A DNA stretch of 64,000 bases from Chitinophagaceae bacterium UBA2375. Its GTDB lineage: Bacteria > Bacteroidota > Bacteroidia > Chitinophagales > Chitinophagaceae. Under the pieces are notes generated by a model, which was not told the DNA's origin, did not search any database, and worked only from the letters and a program-made list of their open reading frames with translations. Location of the stretch: contig DDTB01000017.1 of NCBI GenBank assembly GCA_002343985.1, positions 1 to 64,000 on the forward strand, read 5' to 3'. A program made the position numbers and the translations under genes. Positions 1 through 7,588 of the stretch are shown piece after piece (position 1 is the stretch's first letter; each line of letters starts with the position of its first letter).

Positions 1-103
1 ATTTATGATTTATAACTCCGGGCAAATAAGTATTTGAAAAAACTTAAATTGAAACATACTTATTTTCAACGGTTCATGCAACTGGTTAAATTTAAATTCA
101 GAA

Positions 104-433
104 ATGTCTGATTTTAGTACCGTCATTCAAAAACTCCTCATTTTCCGCAACGAACGCGACTGGGCACAGTTCCACAACCCCAAGGATTTGGCGCTGGCGA
201 TTTCGGTAGAGGCCAATGAGCTGCTGGAGCAGTTTCTGTGGAAGGGCCCCGATGAGGCAGACAGGGAAAAAGTAAAGGAAGAGCTAGCCGATGTGTTTGC
301 CTATGCCTTCCTGCTGGCCGATAAATACCAGTTTGACGTGAAGGAGATCGTGCTGGAGAAGATCAAAAAGAATGCAGAGAAATATCCCGTTGACAAGGCG
401 AAAGGAACAGCGAAAAAGTACAACGAATTATGA
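104..433 (+). CDS. MazG-like nucleotide pyrophosphohydrolase
   Basis: A 109-aa all-alpha protein of the MazG-like/dCTPase (RS21-C6) type, a family that hydrolyses nucleoside triphosphates to monophosphate and pyrophosphate. The metal-binding acidic residues are visible: EANELLEQF (E36, E39) and EELADVF (E59, E60, D63), in the usual spacing. Its length matches single-domain members. The next gene starts inside its stop region (ATGATC overlapping the TGA), so the two were co-transcribed. From family knowledge, MazG-like genes often sit directly before DUF2075 helicase genes, and that neighbour is present here as a broken copy. Substrate cannot be told from sequence. Confidence 0.9.
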   Translation: MSDFSTVIQKLLIFRNERDWAQFHNPKDLALAISVEANELLEQFLWKGPDEADREKVKEELADVFAYAFLLADKYQFDVKEIVLEKIKKNAEKYPVDKAKGTAKKYNEL

Positions 434-702
434 TCGTTTACAGCTCCAACAAGTCCGGATTCTTAAATGATGTGTTTTCAAACGATATCGAAAACATTGT
501 TCTTGGCAATGTAAAACGAAAACTGAACAAAGGTGTCAGCATCTCCGAAATCAAATCATGGGCGCACTCCCTGCAGTATATGGACCGCATCCTGCGGGAG
601 CCTTCAATACCGGATGACTGCGGCATCGCCATCGAGTACCAGATTCTCCTCTCTGGCGCAAGTGTTCCCGCCGATACAGCCATTCGGTTATCGGGAATTT
701 GA
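430..702 (+). pseudogene. DUF2075-type helicase gene, N-terminal remnant truncated by a repeat
   Basis: The first about 71 codons read like the N-terminus of DUF2075 (Schlafen-like P-loop) DNA/RNA helicase proteins: MIVYSSNKSGFLNDVF, then SWAHSLQYM, IPDDCGIAIEYQI. In the family this leader continues for several hundred residues with a P-loop ATPase. Here, right after IEYQI (about position 643), the frame runs into the interspersed repeat that begins at 653 and stops after 18 unrelated residues. The same 18 codons of DNA occur in the second repeat copy at 2315, which shows that the tail is repeat-derived. No ATPase part remains nearby. It is almost certainly non-functional as a helicase. Confidence 0.75.
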
Positions 703-1090
703 CGGGATCACTTGATGCCGTATAAATTGCCCGGTTTGCAACCGGGTATTGTGTTGATTAAAGAATTTGTTGCGAGGAACATATTTATTCGTATTGTTTC
801 GTGAGCCACGAACCAAGGCGGGTGGTATGTGTTTTTCTTTGTCCTTTTTTGCATGCCAAAAAAGGACGAAAAAAGGCACCCGCCGCCAATGACGGCCGGG
901 CGGCGGGAAGTGCCTTGATTAAGCTTTAGCACTACTGTAACCTCAACTTCAGTAACAAAGGATCGGAGAATATTATTGCTATCAACCACTTTTCATTGTA
1001 AAGGGTATTATCAATTCGCAGCATCCCATTCGGAAGGCGTTGGTATTGTTTCGTGTGCCACGAACCAGGGCGTGTAGGTTCTTGCGCCAG
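653..1090. repeat. Hairpin-rich interspersed repeat, copy A (10-bp terminal inverted repeats)
   Basis: A 438-bp element bounded by CTGGCGCAAG (653-662) and its exact reverse complement CTTGCGCCAG (1081-1090). Inside are, in order: a hairpin GCCCGGTT/AACCGGGT (729-747), a palindrome TTCGTG-AGC-CACGAA (798-812), a T-rich/A-rich stem around GCATGCC (about 842-868), a strong GC stem CCCGCCGCC/GGCGGCGGG (about 880-908), the phrase GGATCGGAGAATATTATTG, and a second TTCGTG/CACGAA palindrome (1050-1064). Open frames in it differ between copies and are not genes. It is about 90% alike by eye to copy B at 2315. It ends the helicase remnant upstream. Confidence 0.85.
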
Positions 1091-1199
1091 AAGAGGCTTT
1101 TTTGAAATGGTATCCAGCGTGGTTGAAGCAAGGGATCGTTTTTTTGCCGCCGCCTCATATGTTATATGCAAAACTTTAGCATTAGTTTACATAGGAGCC

Positions 1200-1230
1200 T
1201 TGCTAATAACAGACAAATGTCCTAAATTTG
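1200..1230 (+). promoter_or_regulatory. Promoter of the RES/Xre pair
   Basis: TTG at 1200-1202, 20 bases, then TAAATTTG at 1223-1230, matching the Bacteroidota -33/-7 pattern. The antitoxin start codon lies 18 bases further on. Confidence 0.7.
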
Positions 1231-1237
1231 TGGACAT
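1217..1237. promoter_or_regulatory. Inverted repeat over the -7 box, likely antitoxin operator
   Basis: ATGTCC (1217-1222), 9 bases, GGACAT (1232-1237): a perfect 6-bp dyad that straddles the TAAATTTG box of the toxin-antitoxin promoter. A repressor bound here would block transcription. Xre antitoxins of this class repress their own operons, so autoregulation is the simple reading (inference). Confidence 0.6.
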
Positions 1238-1248
1238 AATTCTAATGT

Positions 1249-1749
1249 ATGCAAGCGACCACTTATAAAAAGCAAACCTACCTCGACAAGGAGGTTAGCA
1301 GCATATTTAAACGGATCAAGAGAAAGCAACAGGTTCCTAATCTGAAAGTTGCAGTTTCTTATTCTGATCTGTTTAATAATAAGATGCTGATCATTTATTT
1401 GATACGGGAAGGAATACCCTATTCATTGTTTGACCTGATTAGCATGAATACACCTTTTTCAGAAAAGGACTGGGCCGATATTTTAGATATCTCAACGAAA
1501 TCCTTACTCAGGTATAAGCAGAATGATACAACATTTAAGCTGACCCAGTCGGAGAAAATTATGGAAATGGCTGAAGTAACCGATTTGGGATTGGAAGTAT
1601 TTGGAGCCATGGATAAATTTAAATCATGGCTAGATACACCCAACTTTGCATTGGGTAATGTAAAACCTGTAGAACTTTTGAAAGACTCTTTTGGGAAGGA
1701 ATTGGTTGTCGGTGAGCTTACCAGGATTAATTATGGAATTTTAGCATAA
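1249..1749 (+). CDS. Xre/MbcA/ParS-family antitoxin of a RES/Xre toxin-antitoxin pair
   Basis: A 166-aa protein with an N-terminal basic stretch, a helix-turn-helix-like middle (ILDISTKSLLRY, then KLTQSEKIMEMA) and the typical C-terminal antitoxin-binding region (FKSWLDTPNFALGN, VELLKDSFGKELV, ELTRINYG). This is the Xre/MbcA/ParS arrangement with a DUF2384-like C-terminus. It should neutralise the RES toxin encoded next and bind the operator at 1217-1237. The toxin ATG overlaps its TAA stop. The pair is visibly AT-richer than the surrounding genes and lies between repeat copies A and B, which points to acquisition by transfer. Confidence 0.88.
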   Translation: MQATTYKKQTYLDKEVSSIFKRIKRKQQVPNLKVAVSYSDLFNNKMLIIYLIREGIPYSLFDLISMNTPFSEKDWADILDISTKSLLRYKQNDTTFKLTQSEKIMEMAEVTDLGLEVFGAMDKFKSWLDTPNFALGNVKPVELLKDSFGKELVVGELTRINYGILA

Positions 1750-2207
1750 TGGAAGTATTTCGATTATCTAATAAAGCATACGCGAAATCGCTATCTGGAA
1801 TAGGTGCAGCCTTAAAAGGGGCCAGGTGGAATTCTATAGGAATTGAAATTATTTATACCGCCGCGAACAGGTCACTTGCCATGGCGGAAGTCGCGGTGCA
1901 TTTCTCCGTAGCTACGGCACCGCCTGATTATAAGATGGTGACGATTTATATCCCCGATGATATTTCGATGAAAACGATTAGTATTAAGGACCTGCCATCA
2001 GATTGGGCAGTATTTCCACACTCAGACTCAACAAAGATGTTTGGTGATAAGTTTATAGCCGACAATAAGTATTGTGTGTTAAAAATTCCTTCAGCCGTTA
2101 CGAAAGGCGATTTTAATTACTTAATGAATCCCAGGCACCCGGAGTTTTCAAGGATAAAAATTATTGATATAGAAGACTTCAGGTTTGATAGCCGGTTACT
2201 AAAATGA
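1749..2207 (+). CDS. RES-domain toxin (NAD+-degrading type)
   Basis: A 152-aa RES-domain protein. The conserved polar residues are present: R5 and R26 (GARWN), Y36, E47 (LAMAEVAVHF), S115 (KIPSAV) and NPRHP near the C-terminus. Studied relatives (MbcT, ParT and similar) consume NAD+ or modify host targets when freed from their Xre antitoxin. The length is normal, no residue is obviously lost, and it is translationally coupled to the antitoxin gene, so the module looks intact. Whether it acts as a plasmid-type stabiliser, stress toxin or phage defence cannot be told. Confidence 0.88.
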   Translation: MEVFRLSNKAYAKSLSGIGAALKGARWNSIGIEIIYTAANRSLAMAEVAVHFSVATAPPDYKMVTIYIPDDISMKTISIKDLPSDWAVFPHSDSTKMFGDKFIADNKYCVLKIPSAVTKGDFNYLMNPRHPEFSRIKIIDIEDFRFDSRLLK

Positions 2208-2314
2208 TGTACAGGATACAGTAAATGTCAGTATACAGTCACACGAAAAACACCGCTCCTGTTCCTGGTAATCATTTTCAATGTAATCCCTTGCCCGTTA
2301 CCTGTATGTTCCCA

Positions 2315-2810
2315 CTGGCGCAAGTGTTCCCGCCGATACAGCCATTCGGTTATCGGGAATTTGACGGGATCACTTGATGCCGTATAAATTACCCGGTTTG
2401 CAACCGGGTATTGTTTTGATTAAAGAATTTGTTGCGATGAACATATTTATTCGTATTGTTTCGTGTGCCACGAACCAAGGCGTGTGGTATGTGTTTTTCT
2501 TTGTCATTTTTTGCATGCCCAAAAAAGGACGAAAAAAGGCACCCGCCGCCAATGACGGCCGGGCGGCGGGAATCGCCTTGATTAAGCTTTTGCACTACTG
2601 TAATCTCAACTTCAGTAACAAAGGATCGGAGAATATTATTGCTATCAACCACACTTCATTGTAAAGGGTATTATCAATTCGCAGCATCCCATTCGGGATG
2701 CGTTGGTATTGGTTCGTGCGCCACGAACCAAGGCGGGGTTTTGTTTCGTGCGCCACGAACCATGGCGAACCTTTGAGGTATCAAGTCTCTCTCCGATAGG
2801 CTTGCGCCAG
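2315..2810. repeat. Hairpin-rich interspersed repeat, copy B
   Basis: A 496-bp copy with the same ends as copy A (CTGGCGCAAG 2315-2324, CTTGCGCCAG 2801-2810). The covarying hairpin is ACCCGGTT/AACCGGGT at 2391-2409. Three TTCGTG-nGC-CACGAA palindromes occur (2460, 2713, 2745), one more than in copy A, so the 3' module has been locally duplicated. GCATCCC-ATTC-GGGATGC near 2684-2701 is a perfect stem. The last stem AAGTCT/AGGCTT sits just inside the 3' end. The 107 bases before it (2208-2314) hold nothing recognisable. Confidence 0.85.
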
Positions 2811-2898
2811 ATGAGTGATATGATTGCATTGAACTTTTTATATGCATTTTGGTTACACAGGTGACCGTATATGGATTTAGCATTAGAATGATGAAACT

Positions 2899-3528
2899 AT
2901 GAAATTGACTCCTCACGAATTGCCATCTCTAGGCTATCAACTGCTTGACAAATTGCATCACCAGGAATTGGTACCATTTTTACAAACCTACCTGAAGAAA
3001 AAAACAAAGTATAGCATATTCTATTATGCAATTAATATTTTCATTTTCGGCTTTACGGGTTATTTATTCATGGCAGGCTATGGAAAACCTGGATTTTCAT
3101 TTGGCGACAGGTTTGTGCATTTTTCCTATGGCTTGGCTATTGCATTTGCATTGGTCCCATTGCATGAATACATACATGCGTTGGCGTATAAGGCACAGGG
3201 AGCCAAAAACACTTCCTATGACGCCAATCTCAAAAAGTTTTACTTTATGGCTCTGGCGGATCAGTTTGTTGCCAGTAAAAGGGAATTTTTATTTGTGGCC
3301 CTTGCGCCATTTGTTTGCATCAGCACCTTACTTATTGTTCCGATTTGTTTTACACATGCAAACTGGCCCCTCAGTTTTTCAGCGGCCTTGCTTGCCCATA
3401 CGTCCATGTGCGCCGGTGACTTCGGGCTGTTGAGTTATTTTGCGTTTCATAAGGACAAGGAACTGGTTACTTATGACGATGTCAGCGCAAAAATATCTTA
3501 TTTCTATGGCAGGGATATTGAAAAATGA
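2899..3528 (+). CDS. DUF3267-family membrane protein, putative zincin
   Basis: A 209-aa protein with about four hydrophobic segments (residues 38-60, 72-88, 128-150, 155-178). A zinc-protease-like HEYIH motif (H89, E90, H93) follows the second one, placing the motif at a membrane face as in DUF3267 proteins. A distal third ligand could be D141 (CAGDFG region), but this is a guess. Family function is not established. It starts just after repeat copy B and has no obvious partner gene. Confidence 0.75.
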   Translation: MKLTPHELPSLGYQLLDKLHHQELVPFLQTYLKKKTKYSIFYYAINIFIFGFTGYLFMAGYGKPGFSFGDRFVHFSYGLAIAFALVPLHEYIHALAYKAQGAKNTSYDANLKKFYFMALADQFVASKREFLFVALAPFVCISTLLIVPICFTHANWPLSFSAALLAHTSMCAGDFGLLSYFAFHKDKELVTYDDVSAKISYFYGRDIEK

Positions 3529-3673
3529 CGCCCGTTTTAGGTGACGTTGTTGAGAAAGCAATTTTATCTCGTAATAAACAAAGCCACTACGACACAAAGC
3601 GCGACAAAGAAAATCTCGGTGTGGCTATCTGTCATAGTGGCCCCGTGGTAATAAAAATCGTCTGCTGGGAAGA
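3529..3673. other. Convergent intergenic spacer with a long stem
   Basis: GCCACTA (3583-3589) pairs with TAGTGGC (3635-3641) around a 45-base loop that contains further short complementarity. It lies between convergent genes and may act as a weak bidirectional terminator. No T-run follows closely. Confidence 0.3.
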
Positions 3674-4408
3674 TCAGTAACGCTTTGCAATACTGAATAT
3701 AAAGCGTTTAGGCTCACTCGTTAGTCCGGCGGCTTCCCTTCTTTTCTTCAGCGCGTCGGAAGTCCAGTAAGACCTGGCTTTCGCCGTATCAGTTATTGCC
3801 GTGACCAGCGATATTTTATGGTTATCGTCTGCATCATGACCATATTGCCTGTCTTTAACGCCATTGTCCAGCCGTTCCTGCTTTCCATCCTCAAATGCTT
3901 TTTTCCAGGTATCCCAATCTTTTACTGAGTAAGTAGTCAGTACACGCGGGATGTTTCCGACGTTAACCGTATCCTGCCAGACGATGTTTGTAAAGTTGAT
4001 TTCAGGCGTGCCGGTCACTCCGGCCTTTTTCATTATGTCTTTCAATCCGGGATTTTTGGCAAATGCTTTGGCTTTTTCTACGTCATCCGCTTTCAAAGCG
4101 ACCAGCACCATGTTTGAGTCTTCCAATGAACGGCCGATAACATATTTGTGTAACCCGCTCGCAAGCCTCGCCGAGTCGTGTGCTTCAAATACCGGCAACC
4201 ACTTGGCAAAATCCGATACACGGTGCCGGATGGTTACCATGCTTTGCGGAGTTGTGACAATTGTATTTACCGGTTCGGGGGCACTGGCAGTAGCGTCTGC
4301 CGCCGGCGCCGGTGCAGGCTCTTCACTTTTTTTGTCGCCTCCGCAGGAACTGATGAAGATGACCAGTGCAGTTAGCAATACCGCACCGGATGTTTTGATT
4401 TTTTTCAT
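3674..4408 (-). CDS. Lipoprotein with two ABM-like (ferredoxin-fold) repeats
   Basis: A 244-aa protein starting at MKKIKTSG (the longer frame upstream has no support). A lipobox FISSCGGDKK predicts an outer or inner membrane lipoprotein, followed by an Ala/Pro/Glu-rich linker. The rest holds two similar units: RHRVSDFAKWLPVFEAHDS...GVTGTPEI and TTYSVKDWDTWKKAFEDGK...GLTSEPKR. Each resembles the V-x-D-W-x-x-F pattern of ABM/dabb-like small alpha+beta domains, so the protein is an internal duplication. No catalytic residue can be assigned; function unknown. Confidence 0.7.
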   Translation of the reverse strand: MKKIKTSGAVLLTALVIFISSCGGDKKSEEPAPAPAADATASAPEPVNTIVTTPQSMVTIRHRVSDFAKWLPVFEAHDSARLASGLHKYVIGRSLEDSNMVLVALKADDVEKAKAFAKNPGLKDIMKKAGVTGTPEINFTNIVWQDTVNVGNIPRVLTTYSVKDWDTWKKAFEDGKQERLDNGVKDRQYGHDADDNHKISLVTAITDTAKARSYWTSDALKKRREAAGLTSEPKRFIFSIAKRY

Positions 4409-4517
4409 GTTGTTTTTTTTTGATGTTAAAGAATGGTCGGGTGCGAGTCTCTTGCAGAGGGTAGTGACATATAAATATAAGATTAATATGAACCAGTCAG
4501 CGCGAATTTTTGTGGCA

Positions 4518-4600
4518 GGAAGTCTTTCGGAGGGAGACTTGCGCCAGATGAGCGGAGTACGTATATAAAATAGGAAACATCCCCTACGGGAGATGTTGCT
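4518..4600. repeat. Hairpin-rich repeat, 3'-end fragment (copy E)
   Basis: Only the 3' terminal part of the repeat family: stem AAGTCT (4520-4525)/AGACTT (4535-4540), terminal CTTGCGCCAG (4538-4547) followed by ATGAGCG as after copy B, then hairpin AACATC-CCC-TAC-GGG-A-GATGTT, which corresponds to the AACGTCCCCTCCGGGAG hairpin of copies C and D. No matching 5' end is nearby. Confidence 0.6.
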
Positions 4601-4673
4601 GCGAAGAAGAAATTCAATGACGCATGAACAACGGCCATTCTCAGTAAATCCCATTTATTGAATAACTTTAAAA

Positions 4674-5534
4674 ATGAAACCGATACCGGTAAGGCGCATC
4701 AAATCTCAGCCGCTTCAAAAAAGCGCCGGACAGTTTAGCATCCGGAGCCTGCAAGAAGTGCTTAAAGGGAAAAACCTGGTGCATGACTTGCACAAACATG
4801 ATTTTTATTTTGTGCTGGCCATAGAAAGCGGAAAAGGCATCCATGAAATTGATTTCATACCCTATAAAGTACACAATCACTCCATTTTTTTATTACGTCC
4901 CGGACAGGTACACCGGCTTGAGTTATCTGCAGACAGCAAAGGTTTTTTGATGGAGTTTGACCTCGGTTTCTACAAGCCCAGGCAAAGCATCACTGAACAA
5001 CGCTGGAAAGAAGCAACAGCGAAGAACTATTGCGATGTGGAAAAGAACAGGTTTATTAAACTGAACAGTTTTCTATCAAATATACACGAAGAGTTTGCTG
5101 CGATGCAAGAGGGTTATGCGGAGGCGGTAAAAGCCAACCTTGACCTGTTTTTTTTGACATATATCCGCCAAAGCCATCAAGCCGTGCAAAATGCTAAACC
5201 AGGGAGTGGTTATATACAGGAACGTTTTGAAGAATTCGCCCAGATGCTGGAAACCAATATCGGCAGCATGAAGAATGCTTCTCAATATGCATCAAAAATG
5301 AACCTATCATCCTACCAGTTAAATGCCATTACAAAAACATCCGTAGGGAAAAATGTTTCTGACCTGATCAATGATCAAATCATACTCGAAGCACGGCGCT
5401 ACCTGCTGGCAACATCCAGCCAGGTAAAGGATATAGCCGATCACCTGGGATACGAAGATGTATCTTATTTTATCCGTTTCTTTAAAAAACATACCGGGCA
5501 CTCGCCGGAGGCATTCCGCAAGAATTTTGCATAA
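4674..5534 (+). CDS. AraC-family transcriptional regulator
   Basis: A 286-aa regulator with an N-terminal cupin-like sensing domain (KHDFYFVLAIESGKG, LLRPGQVHRLEL) and a C-terminal double HTH: YASKMNLSSYQLNAITK, then VKDIADHLGYEDVSYFIRFFKKHTGHSPEAFRK, the AraC signature. The ligand is unknown. It directly precedes the DUF2798/oxidoreductase operon, whose promoter carries a 20-bp motif also found before the SDR gene at 10480; the regulator probably controls both (inference). Confidence 0.92.
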   Translation: MKPIPVRRIKSQPLQKSAGQFSIRSLQEVLKGKNLVHDLHKHDFYFVLAIESGKGIHEIDFIPYKVHNHSIFLLRPGQVHRLELSADSKGFLMEFDLGFYKPRQSITEQRWKEATAKNYCDVEKNRFIKLNSFLSNIHEEFAAMQEGYAEAVKANLDLFFLTYIRQSHQAVQNAKPGSGYIQERFEEFAQMLETNIGSMKNASQYASKMNLSSYQLNAITKTSVGKNVSDLINDQIILEARRYLLATSSQVKDIADHLGYEDVSYFIRFFKKHTGHSPEAFRKNFA

Positions 5535-5551
5535 GTCCTGTTCAACTGAAT

Positions 5552-5591
5552 AACCGTCCTATTAAATCGGCTTTTACCGGTTCTATCTTTG
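5552..5591 (+). promoter_or_regulatory. Promoter with putative AraC-type operator
   Basis: Operator-like block AACCGTCCTATTAAATCGGC at 5552-5571 and a consensus -7 box TATCTTTG at 5584-5591. A similar block occurs at 10180 at exactly the same distance (32 bp) from a -7 box. No clear -33 TTG is present, as expected for a promoter that needs an activator. Confidence 0.55.
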
Positions 5592-5628
5592 TGTTTGAAA
5601 ATAATTGGCCACAAAAAAATATCAGAAC

Positions 5629-5883
5629 ATGAAAGTAAAAGCAAGATTGATGATGTCTGTAAAGATCTGGATGGTGATCTATCCTTCGATTACATTGTTT
5701 TTATTCCTGTTCGGAGAACAGTTATCGGTTCTCCCTTTATATCAAAGAACTTTTATCCTGACGATCACATTGGTTCCCTGGATGATGTTCATCGGCGTGC
5801 CTTTTGTTGATTTTATGATCCGGCAACTGACAGCCAGGGAAGCTAAAAATGAAATGCTGGTTACCGGTAAGGATAATCTGTAA
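5629..5883 (+). CDS. DUF2798-like small membrane protein
   Basis: An 84-aa protein with two hydrophobic helices (about residues 11-27 and 41-60), consistent with DUF2798-like small integral membrane proteins. The ATG at 5629 is preferred to an in-frame TTG at 5605 because ATG-initiated homologues begin with a short basic stretch (MKVKARL). It is the first gene of an operon; only two bases separate it from the oxidoreductase. Function unknown. Confidence 0.7.
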   Translation: MKVKARLMMSVKIWMVIYPSITLFLFLFGEQLSVLPLYQRTFILTITLVPWMMFIGVPFVDFMIRQLTAREAKNEMLVTGKDNL

Positions 5884-5885
5884 AT

Positions 5886-6893
5886 ATGAAACAGGTTGCA
5901 AGACGAACATTCATCAAACAAACAGGCATTGTATTTGGCGGATTACTCATTAACCCTTCCATACGCAGCCTTGCAAATACAACTATGACAGGTAACAATC
6001 AATACGATGTGATCATTATTGGCGGCAGTTATGCCGGATTGGCAGCGGCTATGGCTTTAGGCAGGGCTTTACGAAAAGTGCTGGTTATTGATAACGGTAA
6101 CCCCTGTAATAAACAAACGCCGTATTCGCATAATTTTCTTACAAGAGACGGTGTACCGCCAACAGAAATTGCCATGATTGCGAGGGAGCAAGTAGGCCGG
6201 TACCCTACGGTTCAGTTTTTGCATCAACTGGCAACAGGGGCCAAACAAACAGAAAACGGCTTTGCGGTACAAGTGTCATCCGAAGAAATTTTCAATGCCA
6301 GGAAACTGGTTTTTGCCAGCGGTGTCAAAGACATCATGCCTGCCGTTCCCGGATTTTCCGAAAGCTGGGGTATCAGTGTATTGCATTGCCCGTATTGCCA
6401 CGGCTACGAAGTGAAGCATAAAAAAACAGGGATTTATGCAAACGGAGATAACGCTTTTGAACTGGCCATGCTGATATCAAACTGGACCCATGACCTTACT
6501 GTATATACAAATGGCCCATCTGCTTTCTCTGATGAACAAACGGAAATACTGAAAAAGTACAAACTTCCTGTTGTAGAAACTGAAATTAGATCTTTTGAAC
6601 AACAAAACGGGTATGTGCGGAACATCCTGTTTGTTGATGGCGCCCAATCGCCGGTTGACGCCATCTATGCAAGGCTTCCATTTGAGCAACATTGTTCCAT
6701 TCCCGAATCGCTGGGTTGCGAATTGACAGAAGAGGGGTATATCAAAATTAATCCGGCACAAAAGACGACAGTAGCCGGAGTTTTTGCCTGCGGCGATAAT
6801 GTAACGCGTATGCGCACTGTAGCGAATGCAGTAAGTTTGGGCACCACAACCGGCATGATGGTAAATAAGGAATTGATCGAAGAGGATTTCTAA
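5886..6893 (+). CDS. Thioredoxin-reductase-like FAD/NAD(P) oxidoreductase with Tat-type signal
   Basis: A 335-aa flavoprotein of the thioredoxin-reductase fold. FAD-binding DVIIIGGSYAGLAAA (residues 41-55), redox-active CPYCHGYE (C168, C171) and the C-terminal FAD motif VFACGDNV are all present. The N-terminus ARRTFIKQTGIVFGGLLI looks like a twin-arginine signal, so export to the periplasm is possible, which is unusual for a TrxR-like enzyme. The electron acceptor is unknown. It is co-transcribed with the DUF2798-like gene and lies downstream of the AraC regulator. Confidence 0.87.
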   Translation: MKQVARRTFIKQTGIVFGGLLINPSIRSLANTTMTGNNQYDVIIIGGSYAGLAAAMALGRALRKVLVIDNGNPCNKQTPYSHNFLTRDGVPPTEIAMIAREQVGRYPTVQFLHQLATGAKQTENGFAVQVSSEEIFNARKLVFASGVKDIMPAVPGFSESWGISVLHCPYCHGYEVKHKKTGIYANGDNAFELAMLISNWTHDLTVYTNGPSAFSDEQTEILKKYKLPVVETEIRSFEQQNGYVRNILFVDGAQSPVDAIYARLPFEQHCSIPESLGCELTEEGYIKINPAQKTTVAGVFACGDNVTRMRTVANAVSLGTTTGMMVNKELIEEDF

Positions 6894-6979
6894 ACGGATG
6901 AAACATAAAATGCGCTAAATAAATATTGTTTATAGAAGACCCGGCAAGGGTAAATTTAAAATAAAAATCAGCAGTTAAC

Positions 6980-7546
6980 ATGCTTATCAACACTGAACGA
7001 CTTACCATCAGAAACCTGGTATCTTCTGATATAAACGACTTTCACCATTATCGTTCCAACCCGGAAGTAACCAAGTACCAGGGATTTGATGTCTTTAGCC
7101 TGGAACAGGCAAAGGCCTTTATTGAGGAAAATGCCAGAAAGGAATTTGGAACGCCCGGTGAGTGGGTGCAGTTTGCCATTGAAAACAAAACAACAGGCCG
7201 GCTGATCGGGGATTGCGCCATTAAATTGGATCAGTACGATATAAGGCTGGCAGAAATCGGCATTACCATTTCACCTGGTGAACAAAAAAAAGGATTTGCC
7301 AAAGAAACCATGCTGGGCATTTTGGAATATTTATTCAGTCGGGATGATTTTCACCGTGTGACGGAAATAGTCGATGCGGAAAATGAAGCTTCCATACAAC
7401 TCCTGAAAAGCCTTGGATTCAGGCCGGAAGGCCATTTCATCGAAAACATTTTCTTTAAGGGCAAATGGGGCAGCGAATACCAGTTTGCCATGCTCAGGAA
7501 AGACTGGCAGCAATTAAAAGATAGAGAAGTTAATAACAATCATTGA
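6980..7546 (+). CDS. GNAT acetyltransferase, RimJ/RimL type
   Basis: A 188-aa acetyltransferase: ERLTIRNLVSSDINDF at the N-terminus, motif A around GITISPGEQKKGFAKETM (acetyl-CoA pyrophosphate loop, Q/K-x-x-G-x-A/G), and VDAENEASIQLLKSLGF near the C-terminus. This is the [SP]-acetyltransferase branch that modifies N-termini of ribosomal proteins or small amines. The acceptor cannot be predicted. It stands alone, 86 bases after the oxidoreductase. Confidence 0.88.
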   Translation: MLINTERLTIRNLVSSDINDFHHYRSNPEVTKYQGFDVFSLEQAKAFIEENARKEFGTPGEWVQFAIENKTTGRLIGDCAIKLDQYDIRLAEIGITISPGEQKKGFAKETMLGILEYLFSRDDFHRVTEIVDAENEASIQLLKSLGFRPEGHFIENIFFKGKWGSEYQFAMLRKDWQQLKDREVNNNH

Positions 7547-7588
7547 AGGATATCTAGTTGATAAAGGAATTTTAACCGACACTGCACA

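Noticed and set aside
708..989. Minus-strand frame inside repeat copy A (and similar ones at 2370-2664, 12509-12751, 12738-13079)
   Set aside because: They lie wholly in repeat DNA, differ in length and frame between copies, and contain translations of the palindromes (phrases like WFVAHE). No start or codon support.
653..2810. CRISPR-like array from the recurring palindromes
   Set aside because: The spacing is irregular (32 to several hundred bases), the DNA between copies is itself repeated, and there are no cas genes.
2674..2916. Minus-strand 80-codon frame
   Set aside because: Mostly repeat copy B; overlaps the DUF3267 start; composition not coding-like.
3951..4568. Plus-strand 205-codon frame
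   Set aside because: Antisense to the ABM-like lipoprotein, whose lipobox and repeats make it the real gene.
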